Assembly (NCBI RefSeq): GCF_900538055.1
Contig: NZ_UZAC03000003.1
Coordinates: 39,411-103,410 of the forward strand
DNA length: 64,000 bases
Origin: Pasteuria penetrans
Lineage (GTDB): Bacteria; Bacillota; Bacilli; Thermoactinomycetales; Thermoactinomycetaceae
Direction of reading: 5' to 3'
Numbering within the stretch: the stretch's first letter is position 1; each line of letters begins with the position of its first letter. This document shows, one piece after another, positions 11,010 to 20,672 of this stretch. Position numbers and translations under genes: made by a program. The notes under the pieces are model-generated. The model saw only the letters and a program-made list of their open reading frames with translations. It did not search any database and was not told where the DNA came from.

Positions 11010-11708
11010 TTGGGTTCGTTGGTTTCATGGTTGTGGGTAGCAGGGATAGGGATCGTTTTGTTGGTAACATTGGGTTTTCTTGGGGTGTGGCGTTTGTTTC
11101 AGCGATGGCGGGAGGAACAAGTGGTCAGTGAGGCGGAAACTATTCAGAATCTTATCAATCATTGCAATCATGCTCTGTTGAATGATTTACAAGTTCTCTT
11201 GGGATATCACCAATTAGGAAAAGGAGATAAATTGGTAGGTCATTTGAAAAGTATGATGGACAGGGAACGACGGGACCAAGTTTTGATGAGATTTTCTTAC
11301 CCACCGTTGGCCGTATTGTTACTCCATTTGGAGCGTGGTTTGTCCCTTACCCGCATTCAATTGGTCATCGATCCTTGGTTGCAAAGGCTTGCAGCCACGG
11401 ATGGGCGACGAGTTTGGAAGGTATTGGAGGGATTACGGACAGATTTCTTGGTGATCGTTCCCCAGTGGCTTGTATTGCGACTGGGGAGAAGGGGCAGGTG
11501 TGTACGCATACATATCACCATCCGGGGGATGAACGATGTACAAGCCCTAAGGGATTGTGTAGTGCGATGGCGGCGTATGGTGCGATTCTACCGAGGCAGT
11601 TTGGTGTGGGAGGAGAAGGATCGGGTATTATGGTTTCTTATTCCGTTATCCGATGATACGGTAGTGCTATCATCAGATGATAAAATAAGGGGGAATGAGA
11701 GGGGTTGA
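11010..11708 (+). CDS. spo0B: Spo0B-like sporulation phosphotransferase
   Basis: Spo0B passes phosphate from Spo0F to Spo0A. The identification rests on the histidine-containing helix LINHCNHALLNDLQVLLGYHQL, which has the family's H..LNDLQ pattern, and on position between rpmA and obg. TTG 11010 has GGGGGG ten bases upstream and lies beyond the hairpin; ATG 10860 would overlap rpmA. Unlike Bacillus Spo0B, the N-terminus is strongly hydrophobic (about residues 1-28), suggesting one or two membrane segments. The second asparagine-rich motif of the histidine-kinase helix is altered (HALLN in place of HDxMN), so activity needs testing. Confidence 0.75.
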   Translation: MGSLVSWLWVAGIGIVLLVTLGFLGVWRLFQRWREEQVVSEAETIQNLINHCNHALLNDLQVLLGYHQLGKGDKLVGHLKSMMDRERRDQVLMRFSYPPLAVLLLHLERGLSLTRIQLVIDPWLQRLAATDGRRVWKVLEGLRTDFLVIVPQWLVLRLGRRGRCVRIHITIRGMNDVQALRDCVVRWRRMVRFYRGSLVWEEKDRVLWFLIPLSDDTVVLSSDDKIRGNERG

Positions 11709-12000
11709 AGAGGGGAAACGGATGCCGATATGAATTTTCTGCCAGTCCCTGTGAAATGTTGTACGTCATTGCAAGAACCCTGTCCCTTTCCCCTTTTCGT
11801 ATATTCCACTGGCTTTTGCTTCTCCTTCCGAATTATGGTAAGTGAGGGCGAGGGAGCTTTGGTTTGGTTTTATATTTCATAAAATTGTGTATTTATTTGT
11901 TTTCAATTGTTATTTATGTTATTATATACATATCTGAACAATTGATAAGAACATACTTTTATGTTGATTTGTGACTTATAGTAGGGGGTGTGATGTTGCA

Positions 12001-12348
12001 ATGGTTGATTTTTTCATTTATAAAAAATTTTTTAAAAAATTTAAATTTTCATTTCTTTTCCTTCTTACGTTTTCCGCGGTATTTTCGTTTCCGGATATAG
12101 GGAATGCGAACGCTGAGGTTGACATACAGAATTTTTCGAAGGAGGCGGTTCAGGAGATTGCGAAGAATGATAGCGGCAATAGTTTGGAGAAAAAATGGAT
12201 TGAGGAAGCTGGTGGAATTATCTCTCCTACCCAATCGGGAGGAATAGGGGGTACCTTAAAGAGATTGGGGGAATGGCATCTTACAGGTTTAAAAGTTAGT
12301 ATCAAATGGGGTCTTAAGTTCCTGTTAGCGGGCGTTTTGGGGGTGTAA
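12001..12348 (+). CDS. Small exported protein, function unknown
   Basis: A 115-residue protein with a lysine-rich N-terminus (YKKFFKKFKF), a hydrophobic core and a probable signal peptidase site after GNANA, near residue 39. The mature part is short and ends in an amphipathic or hydrophobic tail (KFLLAGVLGV). ATG 12001 is chosen over GTG 11971 because it starts the signal peptide and GTAGGGGG lies 12 bases upstream. It separates spo0B from obg, which are adjacent in Bacillus, and is preceded by AT-rich DNA. I do not recognise a family. Confidence 0.6.
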   Translation: MVDFFIYKKFFKKFKFSFLFLLTFSAVFSFPDIGNANAEVDIQNFSKEAVQEIAKNDSGNSLEKKWIEEAGGIISPTQSGGIGGTLKRLGEWHLTGLKVSIKWGLKFLLAGVLGV

Positions 12349-12654
12349 TAAAAAGCAAGCGGGTTGGGTGAACACGAGAATGGCACGAAAAGGGAGGGAT
12401 TTTGCCGTACGGACATCTGGCCTTGCCAAGCGTAAAGGGTTAAGGAATACACCAAGGTTTCGTTCCCGTAAACGGAATCGGACTCTACTATGTTTCGGCG
12501 AGTTGCATGGGCGATGAAGGGGAGAACCCCGAATGGGGTTTGGCTCTCCAGAATCGGGGCTGGTAGGAACGGGGATTCTAAACCACCTCGCACTGCTGAT
12601 GGAAAGGGCATCAATCAGTAGAGAACAACTTTATGGGTGAGGACTGTACGTGAA

Positions 12655-12960
12655 GGGGGGGCGAACGAGCTCCCTTCCATTTATGTCTATAAGTATCGCT
12701 TTACCCCCAAATTTTGTTTTATTGACGTGGATATTTCATAACAATGTTCATTTAAATAAAATAAACACATATTTTATTGAGGTAAACATAACAATCCAAA
12801 ATCAGGATACTTCCCTGGTAAAGTCGCCAATACTCGCGTATGCCCACCATGGGACCGGGGGGAGCAACATTCTTGATATATGAATTCATATTGCATGTAT
12901 AAAGAAACAAACTATATGAATAAAAACGGCAGGACATTATTTATAAAATATTTTAAAATT
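12655..12960 (+). repeat. R1 AT-rich repeat, copy 1
   Basis: About 300 bases that align, with many substitutions, to 47622-47930 and in part to 18425-18540. Shared landmarks are CATTTATGTCTATAAG, ACCCCAA.TTTT.TATTGA, AACA.AACGATCCAAAA.CAG and a TTGCATG...GAAACAA.CAATATGAAT tail. No coding potential is evident. It lies beside intron debris in all three places. Confidence 0.6.
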
Positions 12961-13144
12961 TATTAATAGATATTATATTAATAGATATTACATAGAGCAA
13001 AAGAGGCCGTGATTGGGATGGTAATCGCCTCCGTTGCTATTATGGGTACCAACACCATAAATATATTGTAGTAATTCAGGTTCAGAGAGAGTCTCTCTTC
13101 AGAAAAATACCCAAAAAATTCCCAGATAGCCCCCGGGGGGATCT

Positions 13145-13357
13145 ATGCACGCGATCATGATTGCCATTCATGGGGTGTTGTGGCCCACATCTATATCTTT
13201 ACTGGGGTATCGGTTGGATGAACCGGGACGCAAGGGGAAACTAGAAGATGATGGTCCTAGAGTCGGAGGGACAAGTTTATGGATGTGGGGGCTAACTATT
13301 ACGAAAATAGGGATTGATTCTGCTTCATATTGCTACAAGAACGATGTGGTGGGTTGA
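13145..13357 (+). CDS. Doubtful 70-residue hypothetical protein
   Basis: ATG 13145 is preceded by GGGGGG at a workable distance and the frame is open for 70 codons. The product (MHAIMIAIHGVLWPTS... rich in Gly and Leu) has no recognisable motif. It lies in mobile-element debris and may be chance. Confidence 0.25.
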   Translation: MHAIMIAIHGVLWPTSISLLGYRLDEPGRKGKLEDDGPRVGGTSLWMWGLTITKIGIDSASYCYKNDVVG

Positions 13358-13489
13358 AAATAAGGGGTGGAACCGTTCTTCAGTGATTCAATTTCGTGAT
13401 TCCATCTTGTAGGTAGGGGGGTGATAGAAATGGTAAAGAAACAAGTGATGAAGTGGATGCCAATGTAAGATGTGGTTTGGAGGGATGTT

Positions 13490-14560
13490 GTGTTTATCGA
13501 TGAGGTAGGCATTTACGTGTGCGGTGGTCGCGGTGGTCATGGGAAAGTCTCTCTTCGGGGTGGAAAATATTTTCCGGCTAGGGAAGGACCGGCCGGTGGT
13601 GACGGTGGTCGTGGTGGCGATGTCATCATGGTGGCAGATGCAAATTTACGGACATTGTTGGGTCTGCACCGTAGCAAGAGGTACCACGGTTCGGCCGGTG
13701 GGGAGGGTTGTTCCAAAGGACAGCACGGTTCTAATGGATCGCACGTTCGTATTCCTGTTCCTCCAGGTACATTGGCTCGTGACCGCAACACGGAGGAAAT
13801 CGTAGCTGACCTCAAAAGACCTGGGGATTCTCGTGTAGTTGCGAAGGGCGGTCGCGGTGGTAGGGGAAACATGCGTTTTATCACGTCGGAGTGTCTCCTC
13901 CCCCGGATAGCAGAGCGTGGTGGATCTGGTGATGAACGATGGCTCAATTTAGAATTGCGTTTGCTAGCCGATGTAGGGTTAGTTGGTTTCCCCAATGCCG
14001 GGAAGTCGACTCTTCTAGGATCCATTTCGGCAGCTCGTCCTAAGATTGCCAACTATCCCTTTACTACGTTGAAGCCCCAGTTGGGGGTAGTTCCCATGGA
14101 GGGCGGAAATAGTTTTGTCGTGGCCGACCTACCCGGCCTATTGGAGGGTGCCCATAAAGGGAAGGGTTTGGGATATCAATTTCTGCGCCACATGGAACGC
14201 ACTCGATTGCTGTTGTACGTCATTGATATGTCTGGGGTCGAGGGTAGAGATCCCTACCAAGATTATCAAATCCTGCAATCCGAGGTAAGGAGTTACTCGG
14301 AGGGGTTGGCTGCTCTTCCCCATCGTATAGCGGCCAACAAGATGGATGTTCCTGGGGCGGAGGAACGGTTGAGAATATTTCGGGAGAGGGTTTCCTCGCC
14401 CGTTCACGCTGTTTCTGCTTTCAACAAGGGGAATGTACGGGGGTTGGTCTACGATTTGTATGATACGATTTCCTCTCTCCCAGTACCTTCTTGGCTGGAG
14501 GAAGGGGAGGAAGGAGAGGAAGGAGAGGGGGTCTCCCCCCTGTCTTCCGATGGGTCGTAG
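13490..14560 (+). CDS. Obg GTPase paralog lacking the C-terminal OCT domain
   Basis: Ribosome-associated GTPase of the Obg family, 356 residues. It has the glycine-rich Obg fold (GGRGGHGKVS, GPAGGDGGRGGD) and a complete-looking G domain: GFPNAGKST, FTTLKP, DLPGL, NKMD and SAF. It ends in an acidic low-complexity stretch (EEGEEGEEGEG) where the second copy continues into the OCT domain. The start is GTG 13490, with TTTGGAGG six bases upstream, aligning exactly with the Obg N-terminus. The upstream position matches the Bacillus spo0B-obg order. Compared with 16437-17738 it has lost residues in the KYVPRGGP motif, so it looks like the diverging duplicate. Confidence 0.88.
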   Translation: MFIDEVGIYVCGGRGGHGKVSLRGGKYFPAREGPAGGDGGRGGDVIMVADANLRTLLGLHRSKRYHGSAGGEGCSKGQHGSNGSHVRIPVPPGTLARDRNTEEIVADLKRPGDSRVVAKGGRGGRGNMRFITSECLLPRIAERGGSGDERWLNLELRLLADVGLVGFPNAGKSTLLGSISAARPKIANYPFTTLKPQLGVVPMEGGNSFVVADLPGLLEGAHKGKGLGYQFLRHMERTRLLLYVIDMSGVEGRDPYQDYQILQSEVRSYSEGLAALPHRIAANKMDVPGAEERLRIFRERVSSPVHAVSAFNKGNVRGLVYDLYDTISSLPVPSWLEEGEEGEEGEGVSPLSSDGS

Positions 14561-14579
14561 TATATTACCTTCCGTCTAG

Positions 14580-14836
14580 TGGAACGCACTCGATTGTTGT
14601 TGTATGTCATGGGTATATGTCTGATGATCTTTGTCAGGATGATCAAATTCTGCAATCCGAGGTAAGGGGAGGCATTGAGATGCTCTTCCCCATCGTATAG
14701 CGGCCAACAAGATGGATGTTCTTGGGGCGGGGGAACGGTTGAGAATATTTCGGGAGAAGGTTCCCTCGCCCGTTCATGCTATTTCTGCTTTCCACGGGGG
14801 GAATGTATGAGGGTTGGTTTGCGATTGGTACGATAA
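14580..14836 (+). pseudogene. Partial duplicate of obg G-domain sequence
   Basis: This stretch is a second, decayed copy of 14193-14467 from the upstream obg. Shared blocks include TGGAACGCACTCGATTG, CAAATTCTGCAATCCGAGG, GCGGCCAACAAGATGGATGT and GAATATTTCGGGAGA. Small deletions and stops remove the frame. It fills the gap between the OCT-less obg and the MFS gene and records a third obg-derived segment. Confidence 0.85.
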
Positions 14837-14879
14837 CAGATCGATAGGGCATCTATGAGTTTTCCGAGGGAGGCGAAGT

Positions 14880-16151
14880 ATGGCTCTAGATCATGCCATT
14901 GTTGCTCGTGGGGGATGGCGTCGGATGATGTATGTCCTAATGGCGTTGGTTTGTATTGTCTATGCATCGATGATGATGATTTATCCTTTTCTTCCCTTGT
15001 ATCTACAAACCATGGGTGTTACGGGTACGGAGAGATTGTCGGTATGGGTGGGTGTCATTGAGGCCGCCCCCTTTTTCTCTATGTTCCTTGTATCCCCCAT
15101 TTGGGGGAGGTTTGCTGATCGTTTGGGTCACAAATGGATGATTGTTCGGGCCGCGGTGTGTGCTACGGTTGTAACCCTCCTGATGGCATGGGCGAGATCA
15201 CCTTGGGAGTTGTTGGTGCTACGGTTGATTGAGGGAGCGTTTTGTAATTTTTTCCCCGCGGCTATAGCCATGGCAAGTTCTCTTGTTCCTTCATCTCGTT
15301 TGCAGTATGCATCGAGTATGTTGCAGACGGGGTTTATGGTGGGTCTTACAGCAGGGCCTTTGCTTGGTGGGTGGCTTGTGGACGTTTTCCAGGATCGGGA
15401 TGCTTTCGCCAAATATCAGTATACTTTTTGGGTAGCTGCGATCATTTTGGCGGTGATTACTCTGGTTGCTGCGTTCGTTTTGCGTGGGCCGAAGGGGAGG
15501 ATCAAAACGGAAACAGGGATCCGGGAAGGCCTTTTCACACAGGGTCTTCGGTTTCTCCGTCATCGTCCTCTAGGACAGTTGTTGGTGATTTCCTTTTCAG
15601 TTGCTGTTGCTAATTTTAGTTATATAGGTTTTCTATCTATTCTACTTCAGGAATTTACTACCTCGGAACGGGAGACGATATTTTGGGTTGGTATTCTGTG
15701 GTCTGCTATAGCCATCGCCACGGCTATTGCCTCCCCATTTGTAGGCATGATGGGTGGCCGCTGGGGCTCCTATAGGGTTCTCCGCATTTGTTTGATGGGT
15801 GCAGCCCTCTCCCTGATGACGTATGGAATAGCTTCGAGCAAGGAAATGTTAGCTATGATAAGCCTCCCCCTGGGGGCGTTTACAGCGGGCATTTACCCTT
15901 CTATCTATACTTTGTTGGCCAGGGCTGCTCCATCATCGGCGGAGATGGGGGCTGTCTATGGTTTTCAGTCTTCCTTTTCCTCTCTCGGCTATTTTGTGGG
16001 TCCCGTCCTATTGAGTGGGGTGGTTGCTATGGTCAGTGGGGCGAAAGGATTACGGGGAGTTTTCATTGTGGCTGGATTGCTTGCTTTGGGTATTTTTTTG
16101 TATATTGTGCGATCCCGTTCCTTCACCGTGGCGTACAAGGAGGAGGGATGA
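14880..16151 (+). CDS. MFS multidrug-type transporter
   Basis: A 423-residue integral membrane protein with about 12 predicted helices in two halves. The MFS loop 2-3 signature is seen as GRFADRLGHKWM (about nt 15110), and GLTAGPLLGGWLVD (about nt 15340) matches the motif C seen in proton-coupled antiporters. That points to drug or small-molecule efflux, although the substrate cannot be assigned. ATG 14880 is preceded by GAGGGAGGCG. It sits between the two obg copies, which is not a known arrangement. Confidence 0.85.
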   Translation: MALDHAIVARGGWRRMMYVLMALVCIVYASMMMIYPFLPLYLQTMGVTGTERLSVWVGVIEAAPFFSMFLVSPIWGRFADRLGHKWMIVRAAVCATVVTLLMAWARSPWELLVLRLIEGAFCNFFPAAIAMASSLVPSSRLQYASSMLQTGFMVGLTAGPLLGGWLVDVFQDRDAFAKYQYTFWVAAIILAVITLVAAFVLRGPKGRIKTETGIREGLFTQGLRFLRHRPLGQLLVISFSVAVANFSYIGFLSILLQEFTTSERETIFWVGILWSAIAIATAIASPFVGMMGGRWGSYRVLRICLMGAALSLMTYGIASSKEMLAMISLPLGAFTAGIYPSIYTLLARAAPSSAEMGAVYGFQSSFSSLGYFVGPVLLSGVVAMVSGAKGLRGVFIVAGLLALGIFLYIVRSRSFTVAYKEEG

Positions 16152-16436
16152 TCCTATTCTGGTGTGGAATGGTGTCCTTACCCCATTTCCCTTCCCTGAT
16201 TCCTCGGTTGTATGGGATCATTAAGGAGTGGATCATTTCCTATGAGGGGGATGGTATGCAGGGAGATGGACCTTTGCTCCATCCCATATTCGCATGCGCG
16301 TATCCCCTAAGGGAACAATGGAATGCCCAATGTCTACTTCTTTGATCCCTTGTCCATATACTGTATTTCCCGAAAGATATAGGGGTGGTATAGGTAGGTT
16401 AGACAATAAAATTCCACATAGGGGGGAGATTTCGGG

Positions 16437-17738
16437 GTGTTTGTAGATCAGTTGAGTATCTATGTGTGTGGTGGTCGTGGGGGCGATGGTCAGGTATCTT
16501 TTCGCCGTGAGAAATATGTCCCACGAGGGGGTCCATCGGGTGGCGATGGTGGTCGTGGGGGTGATGTCATTTTGGTTGTAAACCCTGGCTTACGAACCTT
16601 GTTGGATTTACATCGTACGAAGCAATATCATGGTTCCCGTGGCGAGAATGGTCGTTCTAAGGGGCAACATGGTGCCAACGGATCCCCTGTTCAGATTTTG
16701 GTTCCGCCTGGTACATTGGTCAAGGACCGCGATACGGGCGAGTTGATGGCTGATCTCAAAAAACCAGGGGATTTTTTTGTGGTGGCCAAAGGGGGGCGTG
16801 GAGGTCGAGGAAATAAGCGCTTTGTTACTCCGGTTCGTTCCGCACCCCGGATTGCCGAGCGTGGGGGCCGTGGTACTGGCCGATGGATTGATTTGGAATT
16901 GCGCTTATTGGCGGATGTGGGGTTGATTGGTTTTCCCAATGCAGGTAAATCGACTTTGTTAGGGTCTGTTTCGAAGGCCCGGCCCAAGGTTGCTAATTAT
17001 CCTTTCACTACGCTTAAACCCCATTTGGGAATGGTTTTTGTGGATGATACGACTAGCTTTGTTATGGCCGATTTACCCGGTTTGTTGGAGGGGGCCCATA
17101 AAGGTGTGGGATTAGGGCACCAATTTCTGCGTCATATCGAACGAACCCGATTGTTATTGTATGTTATTGATATGGGGGGGGAGGAAGGTAGGGATCCATA
17201 TCAAGACTATCAAATTTTGCGGACCGAGGTGAATGGTTATTCGGGGGAGTTAGCCACTCGTCCCCATCATGTTGTGGCTAACAAAATGGACCTTCCAGGG
17301 GCAAGGGAACGATTAGAGGAATTTCAAAAAAAGGTCTCTGTATCCGTTCATCCCATTTCAGCTATCCATAGGGAGAATGTAAAGGATCTTATCTATGATT
17401 TATCCAATCATGTTGCTTCCCTCCCTACCCCAACCTGGCCCAAGGAGGGGGAAGAGAACAGGGACGATTCCCCACCCCGTTTCCGCAGACAAAGGTCCGT
17501 ATTTTTCATTGAGGAGGTAGATGGCGAGTATGTGGTGCATGGTGAGTCTGTAAGGGAGATTGCAGAGAGGATGAATTTTAACTATTATGATAGTGTTGTT
17601 TATTTTCTTCAATTTTTGAAAAGAATAGGGGTGAACAAGGCTTTGTTGCGCAAGGGCATAGGGGATGGCAATGTGGTTCGGATCGGGGAGTATGTGTTTA
17701 CGTACGATATGCAGATGGACGGATTGGTCGTGGATTGA
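16437..17738 (+). CDS. obgE: Obg GTPase, full length
   Basis: Essential ribosome-associated GTPase acting in 50S assembly and, in Bacillus, needed for sporulation onset. The 433 residues contain the Obg fold (GGRGGDGQVSFRREKYVPRGGPSGGDGGRGG), the G domain (GFPNAGKST, FTTLKP, DLPGL, NKMD, SAI) and the OCT domain (about residues 355-433, VFFIEEVDGEYVVHGE...RIGEYVFTYD). GTG 16437 follows GGGGGGAGAT. All conserved residues are kept, so this is probably the working copy; the shorter paralog is at 13490. Confidence 0.96.
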   Translation: MFVDQLSIYVCGGRGGDGQVSFRREKYVPRGGPSGGDGGRGGDVILVVNPGLRTLLDLHRTKQYHGSRGENGRSKGQHGANGSPVQILVPPGTLVKDRDTGELMADLKKPGDFFVVAKGGRGGRGNKRFVTPVRSAPRIAERGGRGTGRWIDLELRLLADVGLIGFPNAGKSTLLGSVSKARPKVANYPFTTLKPHLGMVFVDDTTSFVMADLPGLLEGAHKGVGLGHQFLRHIERTRLLLYVIDMGGEEGRDPYQDYQILRTEVNGYSGELATRPHHVVANKMDLPGARERLEEFQKKVSVSVHPISAIHRENVKDLIYDLSNHVASLPTPTWPKEGEENRDDSPPRFRRQRSVFFIEEVDGEYVVHGESVREIAERMNFNYYDSVVYFLQFLKRIGVNKALLRKGIGDGNVVRIGEYVFTYDMQMDGLVVD

Positions 17739-18126
17739 GTTTCGATTTTATATAGGGCCGAATTGTCATCATCTGCCCCGATGGTAAAACAAGGGGGATT
17801 TTATGGAAACCACCGTTGATTCTTGGTTATCCCATGGTTCTAGGTCCGCCCCGGGGATGGGATGCTGTGGCATTTATGAGTACTTGGGGTGGGGGGCATT
17901 GGCCTCATCATTTCGTGTGGGTGTGTGGAGCAGCGCCCCACAGATTTCCCACCCCGTGGGGGAGAACGCGGATACCGTTCTGATTGCGATCCATGATTCA
18001 ATTGGGGGGCATGTCATCCAATAGTTCGGCCCCCCCCTTCCATCCACCACCCCAATACCTTGCCGGTTTCAGTTCTGAATTCTTGCAGATCCCCATGCTC
18101 TTCGCGTAGGCCCTGTCCCCGGGATT
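17739..18126. other. Gap with a doubtful 73-codon ORF
   Basis: Between obg and the IS256 relic. The only candidate is 17803-18024 (+), whose ATG follows AAGGGGG by five bases; its product is Gly/Ser-rich with no recognised motif. The remainder shows no feature I can support. Confidence 0.3.
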
Positions 18127-18366
18127 GGGGGATTCCAGAACCTCAATCTTCCCGAGGGGTATTTTCGGCAGAAAGAGGTCTTTCCCGAGGACACATCCGC
18201 AGATTTCTAAAGAAATGGGCTATATACCCTTGCTAATACGGTGCAGGGTCCTTGGTACGAACGGCTGTCCTGAGGCTAGGGTGGGCATCGGTAACGATCG
18301 AGGAAAGGAAACCAATGCTGTGGGCGAATATTTTTGAAAATAGGGTCCCAGGTACCCCACATTTTT
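18127..18366 (-). pseudogene. IS256-type transposase relic
   Basis: Translated on the minus strand this reads FLSSIVTDAHPSLRTAVRTKD, then after a stop AHFFRNLR. It matches the middle of the transposase at 33246-33854 (VPLIVTDARPGLRTAVR...VHFFRNLRG), including the second catalytic Asp. Stops and small indels break the frame, and both ends of the element are missing. It is an internal fragment of a second, older copy of the same IS. Confidence 0.75.
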
Positions 18367-18424
18367 GGAGGATCGTATCCAACATAAAGGAATCCCCTGG
18401 ACACCATCCTATCTGCGTTCTATC

Positions 18425-18540
18425 ACTAGATGGGTGTGAACAGCCCTCTTCCACCTATGTCTATAAGTGGTACTACTCAAAACTTTGTTTATTGATATTG
18501 CATGATAATATTTATATAAATAAAATATATTGTATTAGGA
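18425..18540 (+). repeat. R1 AT-rich repeat, copy 2, cut by intron
   Basis: Matches the first third of the R1 repeat (compare 12670-12785 and 47640-47745): ACCTATGTCTATAAG, AACTTTGTTTATTGATATT and an AT-rich tract ending TATTAGGA. The group II intron at 18541 begins exactly where the similarity stops, suggesting the intron entered R1 and the downstream half was later lost. Confidence 0.55.
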
Positions 18541-19375
18541 GTGTGTCTAGTACGATGTGTAAGCGGTGGGGGTTGTAAATGGCCCTTCGGATCTGGGTAG
18601 GTAGCCGGGCTTCCAACCATCTAACGCGCTACTGGTGTAGAAACCACTCCGGTGGTGAGCGGCTAGGGAAAAGGAGGGGCTATAGAATCCTTGTTCGGTG
18701 GGGATTAGAGAGCTCAACGGGAGTGAACCGTTTGGGGACGCATTGAAAGGGATCCGTTCATGTCAAAACCTGGGTGTGTTGTGATACGTCGGGAGAAATC
18801 ACGGAGGACGACGACCTATCTACTGTCCTAGCGGCATGCGGTGTACAGGCAGAATGAACCCAATATGATTTTTTTCGTTTGGAAACCTGTTCGTTCGGAC
18901 GTTTAGCGGCTGATCGTCACCAGGCCGTAAAAAGCCGGAGGAGATATCGAGGGGACCTGCCATGGAGGGCGGACTGGTTTGTAGTAGCTAGGAGGCCTTA
19001 TAAGTGAGAAGGGGGCAAAGGGCCTAGCCTCACCGGACTGGTCCCGGAAAGATCAAGTGGAAAACAGGGAATTCTATCGGTCCTGCGTTTCACACAACCA
19101 TCATAGTGGACATACGGTGTGTACCGTTGATCTTATGTGGGGTGAGGAGAAAAGGGCCGGGTTACGTGGGGGTGTTGGGTTTGTTTCTGTGACAGGCCCG
19201 GTTGAAATACCGGGTTTACCTGACGATGGAATCCCAGGGCTATTCCATAACCGAAGTAGGACCTAAACACCGATCTGGGGGTTGGGATGGGATGAGAGGG
19301 GCCGTATCAATAGGAGATCACTTGGTTCTGTAAGAGAGCTGGATGCTGAGATATCAAGCCCCACCCCCACTCGAC
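18541..19375 (+). mobile_element. ORF-less group II intron, complete but degenerate
   Basis: About 835 bases from GTGTGTCTAG to the domain VI end CCCCACTCGAC. The domain I core (GCTACTGGTGTAGAAACC...GGTGGTGAGCGG), an AGTGAACCGTTTGGGGACGC block and a domain V-like hairpin at 19297-19330 (GAGGGGCCGT...ACTTGGTTCT) follow the order of the copy at 58210. No reverse transcriptase is present. 19150-19224 looks like domain V/VI of a second intron (GGCCCGGTTGAAATACCGGG then CTGAC), so two introns have become nested. The many mismatches in domain V make activity unlikely. Confidence 0.75.
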
Positions 19376-19710
19376 GAATGGCGGGGAAGCTAAGAGGAAC
19401 ACCAGAGGACCCTATGTGGAACGTGTCAAAAAATCCATGAAGGGATCCCATGAAGAATTTACGCGTACGATCGGATGCAACCGGGTTTGGGGTAAATTAT
19501 CCATGTGAGATATCATTGAGTGATCGGTATATCTATATAATAAATATTTTTATTTTTTTAATTAATTATATATAAAAATTAGACTTTATTTATTATTACA
19601 TAGGTGATAGTATATAAACTATAGATGTATTTTATATAGATGCATTTTATTTTTTATTTATAAATTTTTATATGATAAAAAATTACCTAAAAAGCGAGGG
19701 GAGATGTGAC

Positions 19711-20280
19711 ATGAAAATTTGCAAACCGAGAAAAATTATTAGAAAAGTGTTTGTGGATATGATGGTTGGAAGCGCGATATTTTCATTCATTTTTATGTCT
19801 CCCTTGTCAGTTGGTTTATCGGCTGCTAATTCTCAGTCTCGATCATCCGCACAGACAACGGGTAAGGCGGCGAGCAAGACAGCGGATAGATCCCAATCAT
19901 CCGCACAGACAACGGATAAGGCGACGAGCAAGACAGCGGATAAATCTCAATCATCTACACAGACAACGGACAAGTCAGCGGATGATAGATCTCAATCATC
20001 TACACAGACAACGGATAAGGCAGCGGATAGATCCCAATCATCTACACAGACAAAGGAAAAGACAGCGGATAGATCCCAATCATCTGCACAGACGGATACT
20101 TCCGGGGGGGCAACTTTAGATAAAATAATTCGTGGTTTTATGTCGGTTATGGCCCCGATATTGCCGAGGATGATTTCAGACACAATGGTCCAGATGACAA
20201 AGAAAAAATCAGCAGGAGACATATCGAAGGAAATCCAGGGTGCTACGGATGGTGTATTCAAGTCCTTAGGTGTCAGATGA
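19711..20280 (+). CDS. Exported Ser/Gln/Thr repeat protein
   Basis: A 189-residue protein with a basic N-terminus (MKICKPRKIIRK), a signal peptide ending near GLSAA, a repeat region (about residues 38-130) and a hydrophobic C-terminal segment (RGFMSVMAPILPRMI). The repeat is built on RSQSSAQTTDKAASKTAD units of 10-18 residues, six or so copies. ATG 19711 has GCGAGGGGAG upstream. Upstream DNA is extremely AT-rich and a strong terminator follows. It looks like a fast-evolving surface or secreted protein; no family is recognised. Confidence 0.7.
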   Translation: MKICKPRKIIRKVFVDMMVGSAIFSFIFMSPLSVGLSAANSQSRSSAQTTGKAASKTADRSQSSAQTTDKATSKTADKSQSSTQTTDKSADDRSQSSTQTTDKAADRSQSSTQTKEKTADRSQSSAQTDTSGGATLDKIIRGFMSVMAPILPRMISDTMVQMTKKKSAGDISKEIQGATDGVFKSLGVR

Positions 20281-20374
20281 TAAAGGTTGGATTCATTTCC
20301 GTATGCTGAGTTGTATATTTTGCGTTGAAGGGTGTCTTTCTAGACCCTACTAAGATTTTGATGGTTACGAATTC

Positions 20375-20401
20375 AAATAGGCCCCAAAGGGCCTATTTTT
20401 T
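20375..20401 (+). terminator. Rho-independent terminator
   Basis: AAATAGGCCC and GGGCCTATTT form a perfect ten-pair stem with a four-base loop, followed by a T-run. It ends the exported repeat protein gene at 19711-20280. Confidence 0.9.
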
Positions 20402-20672
20402 ATGATGGTTTCTGAAGAAGGCCCAATTTTTTGTACAGGGTTCTCAGATAAAATAAAGGATCTCTACATGGGGGATGCGATCCTCTAAATATCATAGACA
20501 AAATTACTTAAAAATATTATAATATTTATTATATATTTATAAATTTATAACAAGGAAACCCATGAAGCCATCGAAATTCTGATCCTGTCTACTGGACATG
20601 GGGAGGGGATGTGCATTCTTTTTTACATTATTGATTGAAATATCCACAAAAAAAGGGGAGTTCGTTTCAAGA

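Larger units (their letters stand above)
12349..13489. other. Mobile-element debris and AT-rich repeat
   Basis: About 1.1 kb without a recognised gene. 12500-12615 resembles part of intron domain I (GGATTCTAA...CCACC...GCTGCTGATGG...GGGCAT), comparable with 22120-22200. 12655-12960 is the R1 repeat. 13145-13357 is a possible small ORF. The rest shows nothing I can name. Confidence 0.45.
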
